DNA from: Megaleporinus macrocephalus | Taxonomy: Eukaryota; Chordata; Actinopteri; Characiformes; Anostomidae | Reading direction: 5' to 3' | NCBI GenBank assembly: GCA_021613375.1 | Contig: CM038705.1 | Location: 5,787,364-5,851,363, forward strand | DNA: 64,000 bases | Part shown: positions 1 through 10,372 of the stretch, piece by piece | Layout of the letters: every line of letters begins with the position of its first letter | Position numbering within the stretch: the stretch's first letter is position 1 | Translations under genes and position numbers: made by a program | The notes under the pieces: model-generated | What the model was told of the DNA's origin: nothing | The model's database searches: none | The model's input: the letters and a program-made list of their open reading frames with translations, nothing else

Positions 1-183
1 CTGTCTTTTTACCTGTCTGTCTGTTTGTCTATCTATCTGTTTGTTTGCCTGTCTGTCTTTGTGTCTATGTGTATGTCTGTCTCAATATCTGTCTACTTGT
101 CTGTCTGTCTGTCTGTCAGTTTGTCTGTCTGTGTCTCTGTTTCTCTGGCTGCCTTCTGTCTCTCTCTCTGTCTCTCAGTTTGT
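1..183. repeat. CTGT/GTCT-rich simple repeat
   Basis: The sequence is a degenerate tetranucleotide tract built from CTGT and GTCT with TATG interruptions. It keeps all three forward frames open and so yields Leu/Ser/Val/Cys-rich translations with no domain. The tract runs off the left edge of the window, so its full length is unknown. Confidence 0.85.
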
Positions 184-348
184 CCAGGCTTCTGTGGTGT
201 TGCATTGCTGTGCACTTCCTCTGTATTATGTGTTATAGTTTCCTGTTTTCGTCCTCACGGTGTTCTTCTTTTTATTTTCTGCTGAACATCTTAATAACTT
301 ATTGTCCTAATGTCCCTCCTCACATGTTCTGTTACTGATTAGTAAATC

Positions 349-387
<39 letters not shown>

Positions 388-529
388 GTATTTATTCGTC
401 AGTTCTCTTGGTTACCACACTGTTAATGATCTAGAGGTAGTTGGCCAAAACAACCAGACTTGTGATGAATAATAAATAATTATAATATATAAAAAAATAC
501 TTCTACATAATTTACTTTCTACTGCAAAT
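184..529. other. Upstream flank with an ATT microsatellite
   Basis: This is AT-rich sequence between the simple repeat and the promoter. A perfect ATT trinucleotide run occupies about 349-384. I see no exon, RNA gene or named element in the rest. Confidence 0.6.
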
Positions 530-1011
530 CGGTTTATTGGCTGGTAATATTGTTCCGCGCTCTGATTGGCTGGCAGCTTATTTATTTATTTACAGCTGGA
601 CAGTTCATTGGCTAGCAGCGTCCCGCCCTCCTACACTGAGTGTATACAGTTTTTCCCCACCCGTTTTGAGAAAGGCCCCGCCCTCCTGCGCTCGGATTTG
701 CCAATACTTCATAATCAGCTGTTTGTCCAATCCGAGTGCAGGAGGGCGGGGCTTGTCACAAAACAGGCGGGAAAAAAACTCCTAAACTTATAAACTACTA
801 CCCAATCCGAGCGCAAGGGGGCGTAGCCTGTCGGAAAGCGAGTGGGCGGGCGGAGCAGCGCGCGCTTGCGGAGGAGTAGCTGTGGGCGCAGAGCGGGTGA
901 GAGTCTCGCGCTGAGGCTGAAAGTTTGAGGAGCGGCGCTGGGAAGTTGGTGGAAGTTCCGCGCGCCTTAATCAATAACTCTGACGGAAGCGCGTGTCAGG
1001 ATGAGCCCAGC
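530..1011 (+). promoter_or_regulatory. sntb1: CCAAT/GC-box promoter and 5' UTR of the syntrophin gene
   Basis: Immediately upstream of the start codon the sequence becomes CpG-rich. It carries six CCAAT boxes: three in reverse orientation (ATTGG at 536, 565, 607) and three forward (701, 727, 802). There are also GC boxes near 676-684, 744-751 and 843-852. A TATA-like CTTATAAAC lies near 787, but CCAAT plus GC boxes is the typical NF-Y/Sp-driven CpG-island arrangement. The transcription start cannot be fixed from sequence; somewhere in 810-920 is plausible. The promoter role is inferred from position and motif density. Confidence 0.65.
663..764. promoter_or_regulatory. Inverted repeat of a CCAAT plus GC-box module
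   Basis: The arms at 675-698 and 729-752 are reverse complements at 23 of 24 positions, with weaker extension outward to 663 and 764. Each arm contains a GC box (CCCCGCCC) and a CTCGGATT/AATCCGAG segment next to a CCAAT box. A third, more diverged direct copy (CCAATCCGAGCGCAAGGG) lies at 802-819. The 30-base spacer means it could form a cruciform, but three shared binding modules are the simpler reading. Confidence 0.75.
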
Positions 1012-1021
1012 ATGGCGGTAG
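1001..1021 (+). promoter_or_regulatory. Six-codon upstream ORF overlapping the main start
   Basis: An ATG at 1001 with A at -3 opens a six-codon frame (MSPAWR) that ends at TAG 1019-1021. It overlaps the main ATG at 1012 in a different frame. Ribosomes using 1001 would terminate just past the main start, so it could reduce translation of the main frame or favour reinitiation. It matters only if the transcript starts upstream of 1001, which the promoter position suggests. Confidence 0.55.
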
Positions 1022-1212
1022 CATCGGCGGGTCCCGCTCAGCGCGCGCACAAGAGCGGCTTTGTGGAGGTGCTCGTGCGGGAACAGTGGCACCGCGTGCT
1101 GGCGAGCCTGAGCGAGGAGGCGCTGGTCCTGAGCTGCGAGGAGAACGGGCACGCGCAGGGGCACGAGCATGTGAACGGAGAGGCGGACGGCGGAGCGCGC
1201 GGCGCTTTCACG
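1012..1212 (+). CDS. sntb1: Beta-1-syntrophin exon 1: N-terminal half of split PH1
   Basis: The exon encodes 67 residues beginning MAVASAGPAQRAHKSGF. The ATG at 1012 has an optimal context (A at -3, G at +4). The core SGFVEVLVREQWHRVLASL is the typical syntrophin opening strand set of the first PH domain, which the PDZ domain interrupts. A low-complexity Gly/His/Glu stretch follows, as in vertebrate SNTB1 before the PDZ. The donor is ACG|GTACGC at 1212/1213 (phase 0). The open frame extends upstream without a stop, but only through a TTG, so 1012 is the natural start. The SNTB1 assignment rests mostly on exons 2-4; a paralogous fish copy (a or b) cannot be excluded. Confidence 0.88.
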
Positions 1213-1263
1213 GTACGCATGGACCCGTCGATGTTTTCGGGGAGTCGATATTGACATATTGAC

Positions 1264-1596
1264 CTAAAGGAGGATTCCACCGAGTTTTCAGAATTCCCAC
1301 ATAATTCAGTGTGTGAGATGTAAGCAGAGTCATTCAGAGTGGTGAAATGGTTGAGATGTTGTTTACAGTGGTGGTCAATGGAACCAGACGTCACCATGTC
1401 TACAATACAAATATACACGTTTTATTTTACTATTAAACCCACCAGTGAACCTACACGTGTCTTCTTTTAGAGAGGGGGGCGCCTGGTTCCTATGATCACC
1501 ACTGTGAACAGTTTGGTACAGTGTTCTGTAGAACAGAGCACTTCACACCAAACCACTCTGAAGGAATTTTGAAAAATTGGTGGACTTTCCCTTTAA
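1264..1596. mobile_element. MITE-like element with about 33-bp terminal inverted repeats
   Basis: The left end (CTAAAGGAGGATTCCACC, continuing to GAATTCC) and the reverse complement of the right end (TTAAAGGGAAAGTCCACC, continuing to AAATTCC) match at roughly three quarters of about 33 positions. The interior is noncoding, and a short TGGAACCAGACGTC block is shared with 2808-2820. No clean target-site duplication is visible. This suggests an old non-autonomous DNA transposon; the superfamily is not determined. Confidence 0.55.
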
Positions 1597-1687
1597 TACT
1601 GAGATACTGAGCGTAGTACTATAATGGTTGTAATATCTAAACATAGGGTTTAATGATTGTGGCTATATATACACACCTTAGTACTAG

Positions 1688-1691
<4 letters not shown>

Positions 1692-1741
<50 letters not shown>
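1692..1741. repeat. (AT)n microsatellite
   Basis: About 25 uninterrupted TA dinucleotides are followed by a short T-rich stretch. Confidence 0.95.
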
Positions 1742-1743
<2 letters not shown>

Positions 1744-1930
1744 TATTATTTTTTTTTTAATAAACATATGTATTCAGGTTAGGTATGCCCTTTTGACTGA
1801 TATTCTTTTGGCCCAGGCACACGATTAAAGGGCCCATATCATAGAAAAAGTGACCTGGCATGTTAACATTATTAAACTACAAAGCCCATGTTTTTGTGAT
1901 GTCACAAAAACCAACACCGTACCATATATG

Positions 1931-1966
1931 CACCCATTCAGCCTAAAGCAGTTAAGCTCCGCCCAC
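1931..1966 (-). repeat. Orphan monomer of the 29-bp minisatellite family
   Basis: A single copy of the CCATTCAGCCTAAAGCAG...TTAAGCTCCGCCCA motif sits alone in intron 1. The same sequence, in either orientation, is the unit of the arrays at 41985-43655, 56165-57780 and 62920-63970. It lies within older dispersed sequence, so it may represent the ancestral context from which the arrays grew. Confidence 0.7.
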
Positions 1967-2362
1967 TTACCCTGAAGTCAAAAGAAGTGTTTAAGGAGAG
2001 AGGAGTACTTTAAAAAAAAAAAACCTTGGGCACGATATAAGGCAGCCAATCAGAACACAGCTCATTTACATATTTTAAAGGCACAGTAACAGTTTTAAGT
2101 GTAAGGCATACGGAGAGCGCGCAGGGTTCTAAATGGGTAGTGGCCAGCGTGCCCCCTGAAACCTGATTGGCCACCCCAAGATTTGCTGTGGAATGGGTGG
2201 GTGGGTCTTTAGGAGTGGTACACATGTCAATCATTTGTAGCACTGCCCCCGCAGTCGTGCAGATCAGTGTTTTTTAAGTGCTGACCGTGACGTATGGCTG
2301 TGAGGTCGTACGGATATCTGGTGGTCTGCGTGTGGTATTGATACCGAACCCGGTGTTCTCAG

Positions 2363-2651
2363 TTCACAGACGCGGAGGAGCGCGTGCCGGAGACCATCGC
2401 CAACCGGAAACGATGCGTGAAGGTGGTGAAGCAGGACGTTGGCGGGCTCGGCATCAGCATCAAAGGTGGGAAGGAGAACAAGATGCCCATCCTCATCAGT
2501 AAGATCTTCAGGGGTCTGGCGGCGGACCAGACGCAGGCGCTCTACGTGGGAGACGCCATTCTGTCGGTGAACGGCGTGAACCTGCGGGACGCCACGCACG
2601 ACGAGGCCGTGCAGGGCCTGAAGAGGGCCGGCCGAGAGGTCACGCTGGAAG
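2363..2651 (+). CDS. sntb1: Beta-1-syntrophin exon 2: PDZ domain
   Basis: The exon encodes [17 protein letters not shown] followed by the whole PDZ domain. The carboxylate-binding loop is GLGI (protein residues about 95-98), preceded by VKQDVG and followed by [18 protein letters not shown] and [13 protein letters not shown]. The PDZ domain binds C-terminal motifs of sodium channels, kinases and other ligands and pairs with the nNOS PDZ. Internal acidic and basic spacing matches the vertebrate SNTB1 family closely. The donor is AAG|GTGAGA, phase 1. Joined to exon 1, the junction reads AFT-FTDAEE, with a doubled Phe-Thr; this is odd and discussed under findings. Confidence 0.95.
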
Positions 2652-2717
2652 GTGAGAACGGAAAGAACCAGCACTTTCAGCTGGGATGCACTTCTAATCT
2701 GAGAAAGTGGTGAAAGC

Positions 2718-3130
2718 GGAAGGGGAACTCCACCAACTTTTTAAAATATCAATGTGATTCTATGGTTAGAATTGAAGACATTCAGAGTGGGTCATAGTGG
2801 TGGTGAATGGAACCAGACGTCCACCTCTAAAAGCTCCCTCACAGTTATTACATGAAATGGTTATGAATACACTGCCTGATCAAGTCCGTTAGAGGTGGAG
2901 GGATACATATAGGGCGCTGTGAGGCAAAATAGTCCCCCAAAGAAAATGCATTATTTCAGATTTTCCTGGTTTCACCATCATAAATATGAACACTCACATG
3001 TGGCTTTGATAGGAAATAGAATATAATAATAACATATTTGTGTTGTAGACACAGAGAGGTCTGGTTACCATCCCCAACACTATAAACAACATCTGAACCG
3101 TTTTACATTAAACCCACTCAGAATGAAAAA
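2718..3130. repeat. Dispersed element related to the one in intron 1
   Basis: It starts about 67 bases after the exon 2 donor with AAGGGGAACTCCACCAAC, which resembles the end of the 1264-1596 element. It shares the TGGAACCAGACGTC block and, further on, a TTACATTAAACCCAC motif (compare 1424-1440). The right end is not clear. Confidence 0.45.
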
Positions 3131-3235
3131 AAAGCCTTAAAATATTTATTATTAATATATTATCTTATAAATTAACATTGTACACAAATATATATATATT
3201 TCATAGCTCTCCAAAAAAGCATGTATCTTCAAATT

Positions 3236-3435
3236 AGCAGCTTTACAGAAGAGGCCAAAAACTGTCTATACTTTCTATGCAAGTCAATGGAACCAGAAGT
3301 TTTTCCAGATTATTTTGGAGCGTTTCTATTGGTCTGTTCATCATAAAACTTTCACACAATATAAACGGCAGCTGTTGCATGCAAATGATGCAGAAAAATA
3401 AAAATCAACAAAAATACAGATACATGCTTTTCTTT
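3236..3435 (+). repeat. Dispersed repeat (GTCAATGGAACCAGAA family), copy 1
   Basis: The block GCAAGTCAATGGAACCAGAA, then GAGCGTTTCTATTGGTC and CAGCTGTTGCATGC, recurs in part at 6960-7025 and 11160-11260. It appears as reverse complement at 10975-11060 and 31820-31930. This is an interspersed repeat of unknown class. Confidence 0.65.
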
Positions 3436-3770
3436 GGATGATATATGAAATAAGATCTGTTCGTGTTAAGAGTCTCAGGCTGTCAGGCTCTGGTGGATGT
3501 TTGGTGTTGAGTTTTAGGTTCTTATTCGTCTGAATTTTGTCAGAGAATTGTCAGTGGTTTGTTTTCAGTGCGTAAACGTTTCCACTCGTCAGATTCTGAC
3601 TCATCAGAACTGAATCACTCAGTTTATTCCTTTATGAACTCTCTGCTTTCATTTTCCATCTCCAGCGAGCTTCACTGCTTAGAAACAGTGAGTTAACTTC
3701 ATTAATTAATTAATTAATTATTATATATACACGATCACTGCTAAACTATTTAGAACATTAACTTCATTAA
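3436..3770. other. Non-repetitive intron 2 sequence
   Basis: I recognise no gene or element here. A short ATTA/TTAA simple run occupies about 3696-3721. Confidence 0.5.
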
Positions 3771-4575
3771 TGGAGAAAGTTATGGGATTATTAACTTAAC
3801 ACTAAATTAATGGGTTTATTAACTTTATTTAAGGCAATTTATTGACAAATTTATAAGCTTTATATATAAAAAATATAATGGAATGCAGTAACTTTATTAA
3901 CGCTAAATAAAAGGGAACATTAACTTTATTAACACTAACAATGGGATCATTAACTTTTTAATGATGCTAAATTAAAGGAGTCATTTCTTTATTTATGCAA
4001 AATTAAAGTAATTGTGAACTTTACTAATACTAAATTAAAGGGACCATTAACTTTATTAACACCAAATTAAAGAGACCATTAACTTTATTAACACTGAATT
4101 AAAGGGGCCATTAACTTTATTAACAGGCCCGTTAACTTTATTAACACTAAATTAAAGAGACCATTAACTTTATTAACACTGAATTAAAGGGACTATTAAC
4201 TTTATTGACACAAAATTAAAGGGACCATTAACTTTATTAACACTAAATTAAAGAGACTGTTAACTTTATTAACACTAAATTAAAGAGACCATTAACTTTA
4301 TTAACAAGCCCGTTAACTTTATTAACACTAAGTTAAAGGGACCGTTAACTTTATCAACATTAAATTAAAGAGACTGTTAACTTTATTAACACTAAATTAA
4401 AGGGACCATTAACTTTTTTAACACTAAATTAAAGGGACCGTTAACTTTATTAACACTAAGTTAAAGGAACCGTTTACTTTATTAACACTAAATTAAAGGG
4501 ACCGTTAACTTTATTAACACTAAATTAAAGGGACCGTTATTTTTATTAACACTAAATTAAAGGGACCATTAACTT
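3771..4575 (+). repeat. About 32-bp AT-rich minisatellite
   Basis: The unit contains TTAACTTTATTAACACTAAA and then TTAAAGGGACCA, with 32-base spacing in its regular part (about 4040-4575). The 5' part from 3771 is strongly diverged, suggesting older units at that edge. Confidence 0.9.
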
Positions 4576-4855
4576 TATGGGTGTGGGTGGGGGGTGTGTG
4601 TTGAGGGTGGGCGGTGGCTGTGGGGGTGTGTGCTCGGAGGGCATGGTGGCTGTGGGGGGTGTATGCTAGGGGGCACAGTGTGTGTTTGGGGGGGGGTCGG
4701 TGGCTGTGGGGGTGTGTGTTTGGGGGTGGGTCGGTGGCTGCGGGGTGTGTGTGTTGGGGGGCACAGTGGCTGTGGGTGGGGTGTGTCGGGGGCGAGGCGC
4801 TGAGGCTGCTGGGGGAGTGTGTTGGGGGGCACGGTGGGGTGTGCTGGGTGTTGTT
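4576..4855 (+). repeat. G-rich GGGTGTG array, potential G-quadruplex tract
   Basis: The + strand is almost entirely G and T with many runs of three to eight Gs (for example GTGGGTGGGGGGTGTGTG). Loosely repeated GGTGGCTGTGGGGGTGTGTG segments make up the tract. Both strands translate into long Gly/Cys/Trp or Pro/His frames with no protein meaning. Confidence 0.85.
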
Positions 4856-5150
4856 AGCCACTCTGCTGGTGAGTGTACAGTATAAGAGTGTGTTGGTGTG
4901 TCGTATCTGTTGCTGATCTCGTTAGCATACCTTCAGACCCTCAGTCCAGTGAGGACATGTTCTCGGTCACATGGCGGCACATAAGCTGACCGGCGTTGCG
5001 ACACGGGCGGCTGAACGGGCTCCGGCGCTGGGCGTGTCGAGCTCATGAGGGTTCATGCATTGAGGAGTGCGGCGTGTCAGTGACCTCGAGGGGTTAATAA
5101 CCTGCAGGAATGTGAATCAGAGATTAGAGCTGAGGAACAGCAGCAGTGAA
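4856..5150. other. Non-repetitive island between two arrays
   Basis: This is mixed-composition sequence with several CpGs around 4970-5080. No coding frame resembles a known protein. It could be conserved noncoding sequence, but nothing proves that. Confidence 0.4.
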
Positions 5151-6852
5151 CTGAGAGTTAACCACTACACCACCATACTAACCACTACACCACCATACTA
5201 ACCACTACACCACCATACTAACCACTACACCACCGTACTAACCACTACACCACCATACTAACCACTACACCACCATACTAACCACTACACCACCATACTA
5301 ACCACTACACTACCATACTAACCACTACACCACCTTACTAACCACTACACCACCATACTAACCACTACACCACCTTACTAACCACTACACCACCGTACTA
5401 ACCACTACACCACCATACTAACCACTACACCACCATACTAACCACTACACTACCATACTAACCACTACACCACCTTACTAACCACTACACCACCATACTA
5501 ACCACTACACCACCTTACTAACCACTACACCACCATACTAACCACTACACCACCTTACTAACCACTACACCACCATACTAACCACTACACCACCATACTA
5601 ACCACTACACCACCATACTAACCACTACACTACCATACTAACCACTACACCACCATACTAACCACTACACTACCATACTAACCACTACACCACTATACTA
5701 ACCACTACACCACCGTACTAACCCCTACACCACCATACTAACCACTACACCACCATACTAACCACTACACCACCGTACTAACCACTACACCACCATACTA
5801 ACCACTACACCACCATACTAACCACTACACCACCGTACTGACCACTACACCACCGTACTAACCACTACACTACCGTGCTAACCACTACACCACCGTACTA
5901 ACCACTACACCACCATACTAACCACTACACCACCATACTAACCACTACACTACCGTGCTAACCACTACACCACTATACTAACCACTACACCACTTTACTA
6001 ACCACTACACCACCGTAATAACCACTACACCACCATATTAACCACTACACCACCGTACTAACCACTACACCACCGTACTAACCACTACACCACCGTACTA
6101 ACCGCTACACCACCATACTAACCGCTACACCACCGTACTAACCACTACACCACCATACTAACCACTACACCACCATACTAACCACTACACCACCGTACTA
6201 ACCACTACACCACCATGCTAACCACTACACCACCGTACTAACCACTACACTACCGTGCTAACCACTACACCACTTTACTAACCACTACACCACTTTACTA
6301 ACCACTACACCACCGTACTAACCACTACACCACCATACTAACCACTACACTACCATACTAACCACTACACCACTATACTAACCACTACACCACCGTACTA
6401 ACCCCTACACCACCATACTAACCACTACACCACCATACTAACCACTACACCACCGTACTAACCACTACACCACCATACTAACCACTACACCACCATACTA
6501 ACCACTACACCACCGTACTGACCACTACACCACCGTACTAACCACTACACTACCGTGCTAACCACTACACCACCGTGCTAACCACTACACCACTTTACTA
6601 ACCACTACACCACTTTACTAACCACTACACCACCGTACTAAGCACTACACCACCATACTAACCACTACACCACCATACTAACCACTACAGCACCGTACTA
6701 ACCACTACACCACCGTACTAACCACTACACCACCTTACTAACCACTACACCACCTTACTAACCACTACACCACCATACTAACCACTACACCACCATACTA
6801 ACCACTACACCACCATACTAACCACTACACCACCATACTAACCACTACAGCA
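5151..6852 (+). repeat. 20-bp satellite, about 85 units
   Basis: The unit is ACCACTACACCACCATACTA with common variants GTACTA, GTGCTA and TTACTA. The array keeps perfect 20-base register for nearly 1.7 kb, with substitutions only. A block of variants at 5701-5880 recurs at 6381-6560, giving a 680-base (34-unit) higher-order duplication. One variant, AACCACTACACCACCGTGCT, is identical to the end of a LINE-like tail at 48332-48351. Confidence 0.97.
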
Positions 6853-7030
6853 CCGTGCCGTCTGTATTACTAATAATCAGAATGAAAACAGAACATAACT
6901 GTAATACTGTTGGTGTAAAGTGGTTTATCTCCAAAATGACAACAAACCTTCACTTTCAGTGTAAGTTAATGGAACCAGATTTTTTTCCAAGCTACTTTAG
7001 AGCGTTTCTATTGGTCCATTTATACCCATT
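6853..7030 (+). repeat. Fragment of the GTCAATGGAACCAGAA dispersed repeat
   Basis: About 6955-7025 matches the element at 3280-3340 (GTTAATGGAACCAGAT, GAGCGTTTCTATTGGTCC). The preceding 100 bases are the spacer after the 20-bp satellite. Confidence 0.55.
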
Positions 7031-8765
7031 ATACTGTATATAACCAAATGTTTATATCCAAAATATATATACTCAAAATATATATACCATAATATATACC
7101 CAAATGTTTAAGCCCAAAATATTTATCCATAATAAATACCCAAATGTTTATATCCAAATATATATACTCAAAATATATTCCCAAAATATATACCCAAATG
7201 TTTAAACCCAAAATATATATCCATAATATATACCCAAATGTTTAAGCCCAAAATATTTATCCATAATAAATACCCAAATGTTTATATCCAAATATATATA
7301 CTCAAAATATATTCCCAAAATATATACCCAAACGTTTAAACCCAAAATATATATCCATAATATATACCCAAATGTTTATATCCAAATGTTTATACCTAAA
7401 AAAATATATACTCAAAATATATATACTCAAAACATATGCCCAAATGTTTATGTCCAAAATATACATACCCAAAATATATACCCAAATGTTTAACCCAAAA
7501 TATATATCCATAATATATTCCCAAATGTTTATATACAAATTATATATGCCCATAATATATACCCAAATGTTCATACCCAAAATATATGTACCCATAATAT
7601 ATACCCAAATGTTTATACCCAAATTTATATACTCAAAATATATACCCATAACATATGCCCAAATGTTTAAATCCAAAATATATATACTCAATATATATAC
7701 CCATAATATATACCCAAATGTTTATACCCAAAGTATATATACACAAAATATACACCCAGATGTTTATACCCAAAACATATATACTCAAAATACATACCCA
7801 TAATATATATACTCAAAATACATACCCATAATATATACCCAAATGTTTAAACCCAAAATATAAATACCCATAATATATACCCAAATGTTTATACCCAACA
7901 TATATATACTCAAAATATATACCTATAATATATACCCACATGTTTAAACACAGAATATATACTCAAAATATATGCCCATAATATATACCCAAATGTTTAT
8001 ACCCAAATTTATATACTCAAAATATATACCCATAACATATGCCCAACTGTTTAAATCCAAAATATATATACTCAATATATATACCCATAATATATACCCA
8101 AATGTTTATACCCAAAGTATATATACACAAAATATATACCCAGATGTTTATACCCAAAACATATATACTCAAAATACATACCCATAATATATATACTCAA
8201 AATACATACCCATAATATATACCCAAATGTTTAAACCCAAAATATAAATACCCATAATATATACCCAAATGTTTATACCCAACATATATATACTCAAAAT
8301 ATATACCTATAATATATACCCACATGTTTAAACACAGAATATATACTCAAAATATATGCCCATAATATATACCCAAATGTTTATATCCAAAAAATATATA
8401 CTCAAAATATATACCCATAATATATACCCAAATGTTTACACCCAAAATATATACACTCAAAATATATACCCATAATCTATACCCAAATGTTTATACCCAG
8501 AATATATATACTCAAAATATATACCCATAATATATACCCAAAAGTTTATACACAGAATATATATACTCAAAATATATGCCCATAATATGTACCCAAATGT
8601 TCATACTTAAAATATATATACTCAAAATATATACCCAAATGTTTATACCCAAAATATACATACTTAAAATATACTCAAATAGCAAATACCCAAAATATAT
8701 ATACTAAAAATATATACCATAATATATACCCAAAATATATGTATTCAAAATATATAACCAGATCT
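7031..8765 (+). repeat. AT-rich minisatellite, about 55-bp unit
   Basis: Units contain ACCCAAATGTTTATACCC, an AAAATATATATACTC segment and ATACCCATAATATAT. Length varies by a few bases per unit. A tract starting at 7603 is repeated from 7987, a 384-base internal duplication with few changes. The Ile/Tyr-rich open frames on both strands are repeat artefacts. Confidence 0.93.
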
Positions 8766-9736
8766 ATTACAGCTCATTGGCTGAACTGTAGGGATGTACA
8801 GTGATATTGGAATTCTGCTAGTATCTGCAGATCAGTGTTTAGAAAGTAGGATCTAGTTTTCATGTCTTGCAGGCTGATATGTGATGAGTAAACTCTGAGT
8901 GTATAAGAGACGCTGGCTTACTGAACTACTATACCTGTGTTTATTTATTCTACTGCGTTTATAGCTCTACAGAGATACACGATGTAATGATTTAGGAAGG
9001 ATTTAGTCTCAGTTTTAAATATCGTTCCTGTTTATGTACCAGCATCAGCAGCCGCTGCTGATCTCTAACTGTACAGCTGCGCTTCAAGTGGCTGTTCCTC
9101 GCGCGGTTCTCTGTTCAGGCTGAACTTATGTGCCGTGCGTCCTGCTGGTCTGTGTATGTTCTAGATCAAGTGGATTAGAGCTGGAGAACGTCCTGCAGGG
9201 GAGCCCCTGTAAGAGCTTTCTGTTAGATCTTCTTAGCTCTACAGTTTCTCAGACGCCGCTGGCTGTGGCGAGAGCCCCGTCTGACCCTGGCCGTGACCGC
9301 GCGGGTGTTAATCATTTCCACAGTCCTGCCGTATTGTTGTGTTTTGACCTCCTTTGCCCTTGAGCTGTCCAGCAGCGCTCAGAAGAAAAAAAAAAAAAGA
9401 AATGTCCCAGTTCCGCACCTGGGCTTTCCCCCGAGTCTCAGTGGACACAGATGTGTCCTACTCATTGTTTAGTCACAATCTGATGACCAGATCCGTCGAG
9501 TGTGAGCTCCTGTCTGGTCTCAACCTGTGGTTTGGTTGAACATGCGTCAGGGCTGAAGAGACCTGGTGACTGATTCTGATTGTTGTGCTCGTAGACGTCT
9601 AGACGGCTCGGAGATCAGATCAGCTTTCAAACGCACTTCTGTGAGTTGGTGGATGTGCAGAGTTCGGATACGAATTCAACAAATCTGATTAACTGGCTGC
9701 TTTAATGTGGCAGCAGTGAGTCTGATACCATGAATA
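8766..9736. other. Low-repeat stretch of intron 2
   Basis: No exon or RNA gene is recognised. A segment near 8790-8840 (TAGGGATGTACAGTGATATT) resembles the end of an old DNA transposon common in fish, without a visible partner end. 9385-9401 is an A-rich run. The remainder looks unique. Confidence 0.45.
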
Positions 9737-10239
9737 TAGGGCTGGGCGATAAAACGATAACGATAATTATCGCGAAATAACGTTTCCTAACGTAGCCGAT
9801 AGAAAGTCGATAGAATTAAGAATAGCGCCGCCCCCAAACCAATCAGGTGGCTGAACTAGAGTTCCAGATATTTCATGTTTGGTTGAAGCACACAGTACAG
9901 AGTGTAGACGTAGCTGCAGCTTAACCCACGTTCTAGTAATAAGTTACTGCAGGCGTCACAGTCGAGCAGAGAGAATAAAATAAGAGAAAACGATAACAAA
10001 CATTAAGCTACTACTGAAAGAAACATGATACACGTGTTAATAATCTATAAATAATCTATAAGATAAGATAAACAGGTAAACAGGTGCTGTCCTGCTGCTG
10101 TGTTGATGAAGTTCTACGGGATGTTTGATCTTCAAGGTCTCGTGTGTAGCAGTTGTACTGTTGTGATCATCTCCACTGTGCAGAGCTGACAGAGCACCAC
10201 ACTGTTGTGTTTCTGTGTATGTATGTATGTATGTAAATG

Positions 10240-10316
<77 letters not shown>

Positions 10317-10326
10317 TATATATACA

Positions 10327-10372
<46 letters not shown>

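Larger units (their letters stand above)
1213..2362 (+). other. sntb1: Intron 1
   Basis: This 1.15-kb intron has a GTACGC donor and a TTCTCAG acceptor. The acceptor at 2362/2363 keeps frame with exon 1, whereas the nearby CACAG acceptor at 2369 would lead to an early stop. The intron contains an inverted-repeat element (1264-1596), an AT microsatellite, and older dispersed sequence including a region at 2035-2095 with an AAAGGCACAGTAACAG motif. The complement of that motif recurs near 58605-58620. Confidence 0.75.

Noticed and set aside
925..1011. N-terminal extension of the syntrophin frame upstream of 1012
   Set aside because: There is no ATG upstream in frame, only a TTG. The ATG at 1012 has an optimal context and matches the start of family members.
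2370..2374. Alternative exon 2 acceptor at CACAG (2369/2370)
   Set aside because: It has a better-looking AG context but shifts the frame and meets a stop before the PDZ domain.
5151..8765. CRISPR-like arrays
   Set aside because: The units are directly adjacent tandem repeats without unique spacers, in a vertebrate intron.
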